From Platynereis dumerilii (Eukaryota > Annelida > Polychaeta > Phyllodocida > Nereididae): DNA of 64,000 nucleotides. The notes below the pieces were generated by a model that had not been told where the DNA came from, ran no database searches, and saw only the letters and a program-made list of their open reading frames with translations. The stretch is from contig JAPTHN010000142.1 of NCBI GenBank assembly GCA_026936325.1, forward strand, positions 124,001-188,000, written 5' to 3'. A program made the translations under genes and the position numbers. This document shows positions 13,031 through 25,799 of this stretch, piece after piece (the stretch's first letter is position 1; each line of letters starts with the position of its first letter).

Positions 13031-15116
13031 TCATTCCAATGGATCCTTGTAGTTTCATTGCATCAGAAACATCCAGCAAACAAACTAACATAGTACATTT
13101 GATATACATTGTTTGGGCAAGTCGATGACCATATTAGATTATGCAAAAGCATTTGGTCGAGATACCAGGACATTATTGTCGTTCAGTCATTGTGTAGCAG
13201 CTAAGGGGCAGAACAGAGCAAGAGGTGGTGGTAACAATGTTATGACATTTAATGAAACTTCTGTATATCACAGCACTTGAAAAAGAGACGACCTCGCCAC
13301 TCTCCTCGATCCGAACGACCGATGTTTTATAAACAAGAAATGCTGATGTTTCCAAAACAATCAATACCACATATCTGAAGCACCCTCGGAATGCCACAGA
13401 ATCAATAACCAAACAGCTGAAGCAAACTGGTGGAAATAGACAATTTATTAGACATCTACTACAATATAGCTCCACTGCGGAGTAGGGAATGGTATTTATG
13501 CTATATCAACAAAAAGTGCAAATACAAGTTATCGACACCTTTATGGTAAATGTCTGTAAAGTAAGAAAGTTTAAAACTTGTAGAGAAACCAGGCATAACA
13601 AGTAGCAAAGATAGATTCAGCCAAGACATATGGAGTGAAATGAGTCATGGCCAGGATTATACAGCAGAAATGGCTTTTACCAAGCAGGCACTAAGAGGTG
13701 GAATTCGTTGCTATTTGCCGACTGTCTGCAGCAAGTCGTGCAGATGAATGTATCTCCAATAAGAAGGTAAATAAAAAAAAAACATCATGACCCTAAAATG
13801 AAAAGTGAAGTTTATTTCTGAAAGATTCAGACAATTTCAATAAGTCATATGTTAATGGAGTGGTGTCACTGCGGCTAGGTGCAGTTGTCATTTGTCAACC
13901 TGCCCAGGCTAATGTCACATGTGCTGTGAGACAGGCCAGCAGTGGCAAGTGTGTAGATTACTGTTCAGGCAGAATATGTAAGAGCCCAGACACACAACTC
14001 TCACGTAAATTCCCAATATTTGATGGAAGATTTTACCCTACACAACTTATTATGTTTTATGTTGTCACCTTTAAACAGAATGGTTTTCATATTTTGAGAT
14101 GATTTAAGTCCAATATTTTTAACCACTGACTTCTGGTAAGAAATAATGCTACTGATAGGGGAATAGGGATGAAATTTAAAAATAATTTATTAAATGCAAT
14201 GTTTCTTATGTTGAATACTGATTGAGAGGACTATAGACCTGTGTGTAACAACATCCCCACACTTCCTTCCCAAGTTCATCTCATAGCCCGTCGTAGCGCT
14301 GCACCTTTTCACAAGATCTTCCAAAAAGTTATTTGGAGCTCATGAGACATTGAAGGCCATGCAAATTCACCTGAGAGTCCCTTTGTAATGCAAAAACAAT
14401 ACTGTTATCACATGTATGTATGCCATAGGTGTAGATTAATCCTATGGTCTGCCAAAATTGACCGTTCTGGGAAACGCACCCAGGACAGCTGTGCTCCTGG
14501 AGGCGAACCACAAATTAGATCACATTCCATCTTTGCCAGAATATTGTAAGATGTGGAGCGCAAATGCAAATTGAATAGAATCCACAGTGCTGATAATTAC
14601 AAGTGGTCCCATCATCAGCAGATGTGTGGCAGACCAATGGAAGAAGTGTCTAATGTGCACAGACACCACAGGATAGCACTATTGATCATTCACAGAGCGT
14701 GCTGAAGGATTATGGGAAATCCGATTGTCTCCTCGTCCATTATTAGCTGAAGCAATTGTGCAGCATATTGACAATGGCAGCCATCTTGCAAGTGTCTGAT
14801 CACTGTTGTGTAATAAAAGTAACAAGATGTTGAGCACTGCCAGGCAACGGATTATGGGGCAAAAAAAAAAGCAAAGGAGCAGACTGCAGGGTGTGGAAGC
14901 AAGTCTGGCAGAACTTTGCAGTAGATAGATAAGTACACTGAAATGTGCATGGCATTTACATATTGGCCCTTGTATCGGGCCCTGCAAGTCTGACAAAAAC
15001 CTTGATACATGGCTTGAGGGCACAATATGAGGGCTGCTATCAGAAAGGATGTGTGATAGATTATTTATGATATGCCAAAATTAATTTTTTTACTTGTCCG
15101 ATACAGAGTTTGTGTT
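13031..15116. other. Unique stretch without recognisable genes
   Basis: This sequence is not part of the duplication. Only short ORFs (up to 114 codons at 14,679-15,023, minus) are present, and none has a recognisable domain or splice context. No tRNA, transposon end or tandem array was seen. Confidence 0.5.
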
Positions 15117-15140
15117 ATATATATATATATATATATTATA
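15117..15140. repeat. (TA)n microsatellite
   Basis: An uninterrupted run of about eleven TA dinucleotides. Confidence 0.9.
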
Positions 15141-15540
15141 TGCATGAAACCTAGGTTGCAAGCCGCCAATGATGAAATGGCTTAACACCAGTGCCCCACA
15201 ACATCAGTTTACTTTTCAAGAAATCAATCATCCCGGTATTGACAAAATGTCATGGGAGGACCAGGATTTGATAAAAGGTCATACATACGTTGTATCTCCC
15301 GGTGTAAGCAGATGTCATACACATAGAATTATTTATCGTGACTCTACATCTCGCAACAGAACACATCAATATGATGGCTCATTGGGAGCAAAGTCATTGT
15401 TTTAACAACGTCAAAATCAGAACATGTATCAGTACACCAGCCTATTTAATTATGAGATATAATACTTTCACAGTGGCTTCTCAAGTACAAAGAGCAGAAT
15501 TGAAGCTGCCATGCCTGCCAGCCACAAATCTTTGAGGTAG

Positions 15541-16577
15541 CAGCTCCATGATCTAACGGAAGTGGGTTGTCCAGGACTAACCCTGGGGTGTCACATCAGG
15601 GACCTCATGCTACCCCTAGCACCATCCTGTCACCCTGGAGCCACTCCTGCACATTGATGGATAGGCCCCCTCAGCCCCAATCCACCCCATCATTGTACAC
15701 AGGGCCAAAGCATAGTGCCAGCACAGACCTCCTCATCAATTATCATCCACATGAAAGCTGATCACATACATTCCAGATTGCTATTTAATCACATTGAGTC
15801 AATTCCAACCCTTACGATGCGCTATGCGTCCCTCGAAACAAGTTTATTGTTGTTCTGCATGCTGTAAGTATTTCAATAGAGCGATCTGTATTGGTGTCAA
15901 AGCCTTTTCTTTAGGTGTTCTAAGCTGGATGTAAAGAAATTTTGTTGCCTTTTTTCCGAAGTATGTGTACTGTAATAAGACCCAAGGATGACAGACACTC
16001 GCCTCTTCCAAGTCCATTCAGCCAAACGAGGGGAAAAATATGAGATTGATTGGTGTGGTTGTTGCATCTGATTGACTGCACTTTTAAAAACTATAATATA
16101 TATTGGATGGAATTGAGTCCACTGAATGAGGAATGAGGGAGGAATGAGGGAGGTATTAGGCTATTTGCAAATAGATTGGCAGATGGAGAAAGAATTGAGA
16201 GAGGATGAATTGAGGGTGGGGAGAGTGACGAGTAGAGAGAAGTCATCGCGATCCGAAGTGACAAATGGCTGTCCAGGGAGTGGTCGCTCGGACAGCAGAG
16301 ATAAAAAAGTCAGACATCATTCTGGAGGGAGATATGGAACAGATTGCTGGCCTCTCAGCAAGACCTCAATAAATCTCCTGCAGTTGGACAAAATCCTCAT
16401 AATGCCAGCAGTCACAGCGGAGGGCGTAACACTAGATCAAGGGGCCAGTCAAACAAGGGCAATTCAAACACCACACCAGTCACATATCCGACCCGCGCAG
16501 CCATCAAGGGGCAGTTTAGAGACCTCTCTTGTTTTTTGCCTTCACAGCAGCCCACCATGAGGCCATCGTGCAACTGA
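15541..16577 (+). other. GC-richer, coding-like islands (not resolved)
   Basis: Two islands stand out from AT-rich surroundings by composition and open reading on the plus strand. 15,567-15,761 reads a Pro/Ser/Thr/His-rich 64-residue stretch. 16,344-16,577 reads a Ser/Asn/Gln/Gly-rich stretch ending MRPSCN-stop, and a longer overlapping frame (16,126-16,560) reads 144 residues. Such composition fits exons of a disordered protein but also arises by chance. I could not define reliable splice sites joining them or name a family. Confidence 0.2.
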
Positions 16578-17352
16578 ATATTGCCTCTCCTTCCCTGTCG
16601 CTTTCTCTATTATGTCCCTAGCACTGGCCTGGGACCTGAAGCTTCACAATGCATCTCTTGTGGCCCCCAAAAAACTTTCCGGATGGGAAATCAATGGAGG
16701 GAGCCAATAACTTCAAAGGAATGATGTGGCCAATTACTTGCTGGGAGCATCCATCAATATGTTGCATATATTCTGCCCATGTCTGACATTGTCTGTACAG
16801 TGTAAACATTGCACAGCAATGGCATAATCTCCATCTCCTGGCCTCCTGCACACAAATCATCTTGTTACCAGCCTACATTCTTTGCTCTGTCATAAAATCA
16901 CACATGTCCGAGGTATTCTTCTGTCAAAGCTAAACAATCAAAAGTAGTTAGCTATCAATGGCTTCTCATAGTAAAATACTGATGTTAAAATCTTAACAAA
17001 ATGTATGGAAAAAGAACCTGTAAATCCCTGTGTAATAAAAACATTGTGGTTAAAAAACCACCGACACATTGACTAGGAAATCCACTTAATTCTGTCAAGA
17101 CTCAAGAGCGATTCAAGAATCCTACAAATGAAAACATGCCTTGGCAAAATATAAAATTAAACTGAATTCAGATGAGTCATTTATTTCATTACATTGACAA
17201 TAGCAATGAGGCTCGAATTGTCAGCCGAAATGACTTTTCAGATTATAAATATTTTGAATTAAAGGAACTCAAAGGAACTCACTAACCATGTGCTAAATTA
17301 TTTAAGCTGTGAACTGGATATGGCATAGTTGATGCTCATTGAAAAACATTCA

Positions 17353-17720
17353 CTAAAACAATACAAGTACAAGTGAATGAAACATCATGCTGCTTAAAGT
17401 CCGCTTGAAGTTCCTATTTGCAAAATCGGCATGCCTGAAGGAGAATATGTGAATTTTTATTGAGACGCAGCGTTGGAGGTTGTCTTTAATTGTCTCCTTG
17501 TTGGTCTTTAATTCTTGTAGTCTATTGTACTTGTAATGCTCGTTTATATTCCTTTTCATCTCAGCCTTGAGCCTGTCCTTTGCAACTTGCAACCCCCCTT
17601 CCCCCCCCTCTAGCACCAGCAGCGCTTCTTGATCAGCCACTAAACCTCTGGATCTCCCTAGAACTCCATTCTCATTATCTTTCTCCTCTCAATCTCCTTT
17701 TGTCTGTTTTTCTGAGAAAT
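17353..17720 (-). other. Charged, coiled-coil-like ORF fragment
   Basis: Minus-strand reading that includes AKDRLKAEMKRNINEHYKYN followed by an LQELKTNKETIKDNLQR segment. This is a strongly charged heptad-like stretch unusual for random AT-rich DNA. A neighbouring minus frame around 17,936-18,063 reads another basic stretch (GRTRKRRRQKQYELKEERE) that ends FVNP-stop. Neither is recognised and no convincing exon structure links them, so they could be relics of exons of a minus-strand gene. Confidence 0.15.
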
Positions 17721-18290
17721 GTCATTCTTTTGTTCCTTGGTCATTGGTATGCATTGACAATTTAATACTTATGTACTTCACGGCATCTCTGTAGCATAAT
17801 TTCATGTCACCGAATGCACGCTATAGAGTTGTTTGGTGCACACGACAACACCAAGCCCAAGTAGAATAAAACGCGTACCGACGGTCTTTTTATTGCAATA
17901 CTAAAAAAAAACAGTACATGGAAATGGAAAGTATTTCATGGATTGACAAATCCAAATCTCCTCAGAAACTCCCTCTCCTCTTTCAGCTCGTACTGTTTCT
18001 GCCTCCGTCTCTTCCGCGTCCTCCCCTTACCCGCGCTTTGCATTGTATATCTAGACATCAACCAGCAAGTGTCTACCAGGCTAATGTACATATATTGTAG
18101 AATGTACATCCCCAGCATCCCTATGCATCCCCATGCACTAAGGCTCAGTGGCAGCACCTTTGATGTCACTTCCAGTGTTCCATCTCCATCAATATGGCAA
18201 ACACAGGATGATCTGGTGCACTGCTGAGCTCCAAATCTTCCAAATATTAGATGTTCCGCAGACTATATTCTGATGCATATTTATTCTTCT

Positions 18291-18357
18291 ATCTGGATAT
18301 TATATATCTATCAATGTATCTATCGATGTATCTGTCTGTCTATCTATCTATCTATCT
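18291..18357. repeat. TCTA/TCTG microsatellite
   Basis: Imperfect tandem TCTA tetranucleotides with TCTG and TCGA variants. The complement is GATA, the same class as the arrays at 31,935, 51,170 and 51,937. Confidence 0.85.
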
Positions 18358-18963
18358 TCAAACCTTTTGATTCTGTTACTTAGTCTGGTTAACTTATTTC
18401 TTGTGTATGCCTAACTACCTCCTCCTCAGTTTTCCAGCCCTAGCCTCCTTCCTCCCTCTCTTTATTTTCTATCTAATCCAGTCTGTCCACCCCCCTCTGT
18501 CCACCCCTTCTGTCTGGCACATAACACACAGCCACTGCAGGACAACCCTGAGCAATGAGTGCTGGACCCACTCTTCGAGTGTTTGGTTTGTCTTCCTTTT
18601 AGTTTGGTTCCTACCAGAGGTTCTTGTGGTTTCTGGGGAATAAGGTTTCTATGTATACTTGCTGGGGGATGAGCCTCCAATGCACTGTTAAAATACAACT
18701 GGAAATTAACATTTATTGAGAACTGAATTAGCCCCATATGACAGCTGCCATAACTACCTACCACAGCCAGTGTGATTGTCAGTCAGATAAATTTTGTGGT
18801 CTACAATCAATAGAATATTTATTTATTTGTCTTCCCTCAACAAGACATAATGTTCTATTTTGAAGACGGTAGTCATAAATTGTTTAAAACTAGTATGCTA
18901 ACATGATGATGCAGAACTTGTTTTCAAAATGTTATCAACAAGAAAAAGAGGAATGTTTTGCAG

Positions 18964-19147
18964 TGGACAGGCAGCCCCAGGGTCTGTGGCTAGCTCATCT
19001 CAAGATGCCCTCTCCACCGTGCCAAACCCTCCCGTGCTCTCCAAGGCCCTCCTCTCAGGCCCTTGTGCTCTCAAGGACCCCAGAACAAGTCGTCTAAAGG
19101 GCAAAATGACCTCCAAGCAGCCACAGCTTGGCCAGGCTGACTTCTAA
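18964..19147 (+). CDS. Possible terminal coding exon, Ser/Pro-rich
   Basis: Not recognised. A 3' splice-site-like string (GAATGTTTTGCAG) precedes about 184 bases that are clearly GC-richer than both flanks. The frame reads SGQAAPGSVASSSQD, continues Ser/Pro/Leu-rich, and ends QPQLGQADF-stop at 19,147. This is what the last coding exon of a gene with a disordered C-terminus would look like. No upstream exon was tied to it with confidence, although the plus-strand islands at 15.5-16.6 kb are candidates, and no nearby AATAAA was noted. A chance ORF remains quite possible. Confidence 0.25.
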
Positions 19148-19472
19148 TATAACACGTCTATAACACATCTACAGAGAGCTCTATAGGAAGCAGAGATATA
19201 ATTCTGGAACCAAAGAGATCTCCACGTCAGATGATGGACAAAAAAGAAGAAGAAAACATATATTTGAGGGCTTACAGTTCTTGTCTTTCAAGCTTAGTGC
19301 AAAACTTAAGTAGGCCTAATTCAAGGAAACTTAAGGGCTTGAAACAGAATGAAAAATGCTGGTATCATTAGCAGAGCAAGGTACTTAATTCTACACTTTC
19401 CATCTAATTGTCAAGAGTTTCTTCACAGACAAGAAATTGATGTCTTTAAAAAGGTAGCAATAGAGAAAAGAA

Positions 19473-20610
19473 AGAGCTAATAAGAAAAGAGGCATAGAGT
19501 TCTTTCGAAGCATTCACTAACCACACTGCAATAGCCAATTCTCAATATATATGAGGCGAACATTGACAAGAAAACAGGTAAATATACATAGTGAGATTGG
19601 CACCTAATCCCCTCTTATGAAAAACTAACTCATCTCTTTCACTTACTCCATCATAGAGGCCAAATCTAGCCTCCCTCCCATCAGCCACGGCCATCTTGCC
19701 AGTATCCAGCCTCCATGGATATCAAGGACAGCAAAATTGAACCATATAGGTGTTCATAGGAAAAATTACATTTGATTTAAGTCAAAAGTTTATGCTCTTG
19801 CACTTGCAAGACTACAATATCTGAATCACTGGTTGTGATGTATAAATGAGTAGCGATATGCAGTCAGAAGCAGGCCCATAGATTGATGTAGGCCTACTGA
19901 CTATAAATAACATAAAGAAGACGGGCCGACAGATAGACTGATTGACAGCAACTAACTCCATGAGACACATTCCACAGACTGAACAATAATATCAGATGAA
20001 CTTGATATTCAATGGGGTAACTATAGAATAATAAAGTAAATTCACATGGATATATTTCATGAGCATCTTTTGAGGGAACTTTAATAAGAGTAGTCGAATC
20101 GGAGAAGGGAGCAATTTCTGCCGATTCCACCGAGAAAAACAAAGGGGAAGGGGGCCGTGCTGTTGCTAAGAAAATGCTCAAATTCCAATGGGCAAAAAAG
20201 TAAAAACAAATGTTTACAACTTTCAAGGGCTGTGAAGGCTCAATGTTTATGAAATTGGAGCTAGTGTTTGTCCACAGATGTAGGTGGCAATGGGGAAAGG
20301 CACTCAACAAGATGTATCAATGTAGTGACAACGTATCAGGCTAATAGCGGGCCCTTTGCTGAGCCAATGCTGAGCCAATGCTGACAAACTGATGTTCCTG
20401 TTTCTGAGGATAAGGGCTAGAACTGGAAAAGTAAATAGGAGTATCACAATACTACTTTGAGTAAACAATCCTGAATTTATAAGGAAAGTCTATTGTGAAA
20501 GGTGTTGCAATTAAACAAATTCTGGATAGCACTTGATTTTGCCCATGCAAAAAACTTGTTTGCATCTCCCATGCATTACTCTGTAATTTGTAGTTGTATG
20601 TCCAGATAAT
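19473..20610. repeat. Solo head block of the duplication unit
   Basis: The block starts abruptly at the string AGAGCTAATAAG and matches 21,767-22,636, with an offset of 2,294 bases at the start. Its later part matches 1-600 of copy 1. It ends near 20,610, where copy 1 continues and this block does not. It is therefore a third, partial copy, separated from copy 2 by about 1.15 kb of unrelated DNA. No gene is seen in it. Confidence 0.85.
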
Positions 20611-21766
20611 ATATATGATGAAATAAATTATTTATGGTTCTGACATAGCGGTTAGTTCTTGACTACCTTTATTCGGTGCCATATTAATTAAATTTTCCAT
20701 ATTAATACTTCCCTATGCTGGAGCAATTCAATACCCACTTCACCCAAAACATCCTCCCACGCTGCCACGAACCAACCAACCAAACCAGGCTGTACCAGGC
20801 CGAAGGAGCTAAGGAATGCCTCCTAGCCTTCGATCACATCACTTGATCAATAGTCACAACTGGATGATAGGCCTAATGACAAGCCAGAAAGTGGAGAGTG
20901 AGACAACTTGCCAGGGGGATCGGTTATCACTTGGTAACTCATCTCTGCCAATATCTATCTTGGAGAGAGGATATATCTTGCAGAGAGGGAGGGTTCAGCT
21001 GGAGGTTCAGTCTGAGGGAGCTCCAGGGAATATCTCACACAACAGTTCGCGCTCAGTGACTATTGTGAGTTGCAGAATGTAAATGATACAAAAACGACCA
21101 AAACATGTGGCATATGTATGTATGATCCAAGTATTATAGTCTTTCAAAGGCGAATGTCGATTTACTGCAGATCACTAAATAACATCATGCCAGAACTATT
21201 AAAATATTGAATGATGAAGTAAATCTGATACCTGCCTAACTCAATTTGTATTGAATTCAACTGCATATCTTTTAATAACAAAAAGGTAGCCTGCAATAAA
21301 AACAGTCAATTTTGATAAAATGCTAAGTCACATGGAAATGCTCCAAAAGCGAACACTGTGCCTTTAGTGAGGCAAGCCCCATAATCCATGTGATGAGAAA
21401 TCAATCCATCATAGTTGCAATGAAGGGGACATGCAAAGGGGACATGCAAAGACGTGATACCCTTAATTACACAAATCAATATTTCAACCAGTCCATGGCC
21501 TCCTTTTTAATTGCTTCAGGAATTTTCCCTGAGCGGTTGCCAATATATGCATAAAGTTTTTTTTTGGCTTACACGTTACATATCAAATTAATGCATGGTT
21601 CACAGGAGATATCCAGGAGGAGGGCTAAGTACTCTAAACTGCCTTTTTAGTCTTTTCAAGAGGGCTGAATCCTCCGTATTGATGTCACTATAAAACCGCT
21701 TCTTTATAATTTTCATAAATTCCTGGCTCAAGTGATCCCTGCTGATTCAAGTCTCACTATCTCATA
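20611..21766. other. Unique spacer between two head blocks
   Basis: About 1.15 kb that matches neither duplication copy. It contains an 88-codon plus-strand ORF (20,816-21,082), unrecognised, and the octamer TAGGCCTA at 20,868. Nothing else was seen. Confidence 0.5.
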
Positions 21767-23605
21767 AGAGCTAATAAGAAAAGAGGCATAGATCTCTTTC
21801 GAAGCATTCACTTACCAAACTGCATTAGTCCATTCTCAGTATATATGAGGCGAACATTGACAAGAAAACAGCTAAATATACAAAATGAGATAGGCACCTA
21901 ATCCCCTCTTATGAAAAACTAACTCATCTCTTTCACATACTCCATCAAAGAGGCCAAATCTAGCCTCCCTCCCATCAGCAACAGCCATCTTGCCAGTATC
22001 CAGCCTCTATGGAATTATCAAGGACAGCAAAATTGAACCAATATAGGTGTTCATAGGAAAAATAAAATTTCATTTAACTCAAAAGTGTACACTCTTCCAC
22101 TTGCAAGACTACAATATCTGAATCACTGGTTGTGTTGTGTAAATGAGTAGCGATATGCAGTCAGAAGCAGGCCCATAGATTGATGTACTGACAAGACTTT
22201 AAAATAGCATAAAGCAGATGGATCGACAGATAGACTGATTGACAGCAACTTACTCCATGAGGCACATTCCACAGACTGAACAATAATGTCAGATGAACTT
22301 GATATTCCATGTCAATTCTTCTTCCATGTTTCAACAGAAGCACCGCAGGGTTACTGTAGAGTAATAAAGTAAATTCACATTGGTATATTTCAAGAGCATC
22401 TTTTGAGGGAACGATAATAAGGGAAGTCGAATCGGAGAAGGGAGCAATTTCTGCCGATGCCATCGAGAAAAACGAAGGGGAAGGGAGCGGGGCGTGCCGT
22501 TGCTAAGGAAGTGCTAAAATTCCAAAAAAAGTAAAAACAAATGTTTACAACTTTCAAGGGCTGTGTGGGCTCTATGTTTATGAAATAGGAGCTAGTGTTT
22601 GTCAACAAATGTTGGTGGTAATGGGAAAAGGCACTCAACATGCCGCTTTCCAGGTTGAGGTTCATTGAATGATATTTACGACATTCAGTCACACTTCACT
22701 TCAGGGCAGCATGGGCTGCTCAGTCAACTACTCGCACTGGCCACCTTCTCAAAGAGAGATCTCCCTGGTGTACAGGATTTGCTCATTGTGTATGAACTCA
22801 TAGAATTATAAACCATCTCACAGACTTTTGAATACTCTGTGCTAGCCAACACTGGCACATAGAGGCTTCAACAGTGAGTTTTCTTTGTACATAATATGTA
22901 AATTTGGGACATGAAGACATTTTATCCTGCATGAAGATGAAATTGCTGAATGTCCTCAACTGGATATCAGGCCATGATATTGAAGTAGTATCCACTTTCA
23001 TCGATGGTGGGAAAAGGCTATAGATTTACTGTTCAACACACTATGCTCAGTATGGAGTACAGCATGCATATCCAAGATTTACAAACTATCAAATCTCCCA
23101 TATGTGATATGCTGAATTTACATACTACTTCATATATTTTGATGGTGAAGCACAAATTCTAGAAATATACACTTCTCATTAGTATACTATACATTAATTT
23201 GTTCGATTACAGCCCAAGAGCTCTCCCGAAAATTTCTGACATGATAACCTACTTTTGGTCAGACCTGAGCACAGAATAGAAATCTTTAGGGAATACTCAT
23301 TAGGAGAACTACAGGATAATCCCATTACTACACCAAAGACTCAATTAAGCAGGGAGTCACAGTGGGAAGGAACTCAAAGAGAACATCTCTAAAGAATTTC
23401 AGTAGCATTGTTCATTACTGAAGACACCATTTAAGATCTGTAAAAGCAAGGGTGACCTTTTCTGCAGACAGCATATCTGAATGACAACCATGATTCGCGG
23501 TTGACTGGGGAGTTGACTTGCAGTTGAATTGTGACTGAATCCTATCTCTAAGTGCTGTAGGTTCCTAAATTCCTCTATCTCCAGATTCTGTATTCTTCCC
23601 AACAA

Positions 23606-23693
23606 GGTTCACTGAAGGTTCACTGAAGGTTCACTGAAGGTTCACTGAAGGTTCACTGAAGGTTCACTGAAGGTTCACTGAAGGTTCACTGAA
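23606..23693. repeat. 11-base minisatellite, copy 2
   Basis: Eight perfect head-to-tail units of GGTTCACTGAA (88 bases). The matching place in copy 1 holds only about four imperfect units. Confidence 0.95.
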
Positions 23694-24434
23694 CAACAAG
23701 CCAGGCACACCAGCCATTGCCTTGACACAATTGGGCCTTTTCTGGCACAATCAGCCCTTTTTCTGACACAGCCTGCCCTTTTCTGACACACTCTTGCCCT
23801 TACAAAACCATGAGACCTCATTACACCCCTCAATGGTTGTCATAGCAACCAGGAGCAGTAGCATTCCTTTGCATGACCAGATATATACTGCCAGCGTTCA
23901 CAATCAGCCATTTGGAGCCTTGCCGCTGCGCTGAAATTTATAGCCTTTGCCCACTGTCAATGAAAAATGGCTGCCACTTCAATATCATGGTCTGAGGACA
24001 TTTAACAATTCCTGCATGCAGGAGAAAATGTCTTCATATCCCAAATTTACACTAATATACATTACACACAATGCATACACTGCAGTGCAGCTATCAAACA
24101 AAATTGCACCACTGATATTTACATTGCATATTGTCACTAAGGATGAATGTTTGGTCTTAATCACGTCTGATACATTCTAGTAATTGTGAGGATATAATGA
24201 CATTTTAAGAGCATGCGACAAGGCAGGCAGCCTGACAGGTTATAAACCAACAATAGATCATTGGTGAAGAGTGGATGTCATAATCATGTAAGTCACCGAC
24301 GTCAATGAGCCGACTTGAATTACTTCCGGTATGTAGTGAATATTTCTTTTGTGCAAAATTTTTACATAAGCCATGTCAAAACGGTGTTGTGAAGTATAGG
24401 TTAACATAACAGGCATGCAAGGAGGGTATTTGAA

Positions 24435-24607
24435 ATGAGGATGGCAACATTTTGTGCAAGCAGAAAACCAGGCCAGAGGCAGACCAGCCTGTCATTTCCT
24501 AGCGTTAAGGGTTTGCATAGAATCCATCAGGCGACTGATTCAGGACAGCCATGTGGTGGACCTGGCAATCAGACAGCAGAAGATCAGCAGCAGACAGCCA
24601 TGGAAAT
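24435..24607 (+). pseudogene. Broken paralogue of the 3,294 ORF
   Basis: Aligns with 3,294-3,527 but carries a 59-base deletion after MRMA, so the ATG-initiated frame no longer reads the same protein. Downstream, the original frame still reads to the same RQPWK stop. If the copy 1 ORF was ever a gene, this is its disrupted duplicate. Confidence 0.2.
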
Positions 24608-24611
24608 AACC

Positions 24612-24722
24612 TTGGAGACAGCATATGGAGACAGCATGTGGAGACAGAATATGGAGACAGAATATGGAGAAAGAATATGGAGACAGAATATGGAGAAAGA
24701 ATATGGAGACAGCATATGGAGC
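24612..24722. repeat. 13-base minisatellite, copy 2
   Basis: About eight units of the ATGGAGACAGAAT repeat, some with GAGAAAGAAT. It is shorter than the copy 1 array at 3,536-3,719, so unit number has changed since duplication. ORFs across it are repeat artefacts. Confidence 0.92.
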
Positions 24723-24942
24723 CACTGGCCATTTTGTCGGGGAGACCCATAACAACCATCCATGGCAACCATCTCTGACAACTTTCAAAACCATATGTGG
24801 CACCATCATTACTAGCCATCCATGGCTGTAGATGGTGCTGATGGCACTAATAATGGCATAAGTTCTCATGGGAGCCGATGGCACCAATGATGGCAACAAA
24901 TGACCACCAATGACAACCATTGATGCCTCCATGGCTATAAAC

Positions 24943-25068
24943 CAACTCCTGCAATACAACTCTGGCCACGCGACTCTGGCCACGCGACTCTGGCCACACA
25001 ACTCCTGCCACACAACTCCTGCCACACAACTCCTGCCACACATCTCCTGCCATACAACTACTGCCATT
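24943..25068. repeat. 14-base minisatellite, copy 2
   Basis: About nine units of the CTCCTGCCACACAA family. The left units are a CpG-bearing variant (CTCTGGCCACGCGA) not seen in copy 1. Confidence 0.9.
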
Positions 25069-25650
25069 GGCCAGTTCAAAGGCTGCAAAGACTTGTCATT
25101 GAGGAGAGTGTGGTTGTCTCTACCAAAAGCCACCTATTACAGGCTGAGGTGGATACTGATCCAGTAAAACTCCAATAGTATGGAATATAACTTTTCTATT
25201 CTGTCGCACAAATGATGCACATTAGAGTGCAACATCTATTTCCAATAAATATAATCTGTCAAGTAAAAAATGCTCATGACGAAAAGTGCTATATGCAGAC
25301 ATTCCCAACCTGATGTTTAGATAGAGACCGTATCAATACTCATTGCTGCCTGTGTCCTTCAACATGTCCTTACAGCCAGGTTGAACAGCTTTCTCAGCAG
25401 CTGTTAGTGGATGGTGTAGGGAGTCCCATTCAAAGGAGTGACAAGCAACACTGATGAGCTACATGGGCGACACCTAGCAGACCTCTTGTGGTCGTTTTAC
25501 TGCTTTGTAGCCACAGAAGGGCTGCCACAAGACCTGCAGTTCACTGGCCCTGCTCAGATTTATGAGTGTCCGTCTCCAAGGCCCTTTTCACCAAAGAACT
25601 CCTAGATTAGCCAGCCTCCACCAGAACCTCCCACCAGATCATTCAAACCT

Positions 25651-25799
25651 GCATGACCTCATTTTGCTAAATTCTGACGTTGACTAGCTCCATCACCAGA
25701 GGACACTAGTGTCAATGTCATGCGGTCAGACCAGGTGACCCGCCAGCCATATCAATTTTCTTCAGACATTTTTCATTGATTGACAATATTGAACAAATA
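25651..25799 (+). repeat. Direct-orientation copy of the 855-999 repeat (copy 2)
   Basis: Matches the reverse complement of 855-999 over almost its whole length, including a right part (CTTCAGACAT... towards AATATTGA) that copy 1 has lost at 4,780. It is therefore closer to the inverted member than to its own paralogue at the right end. Confidence 0.65.
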
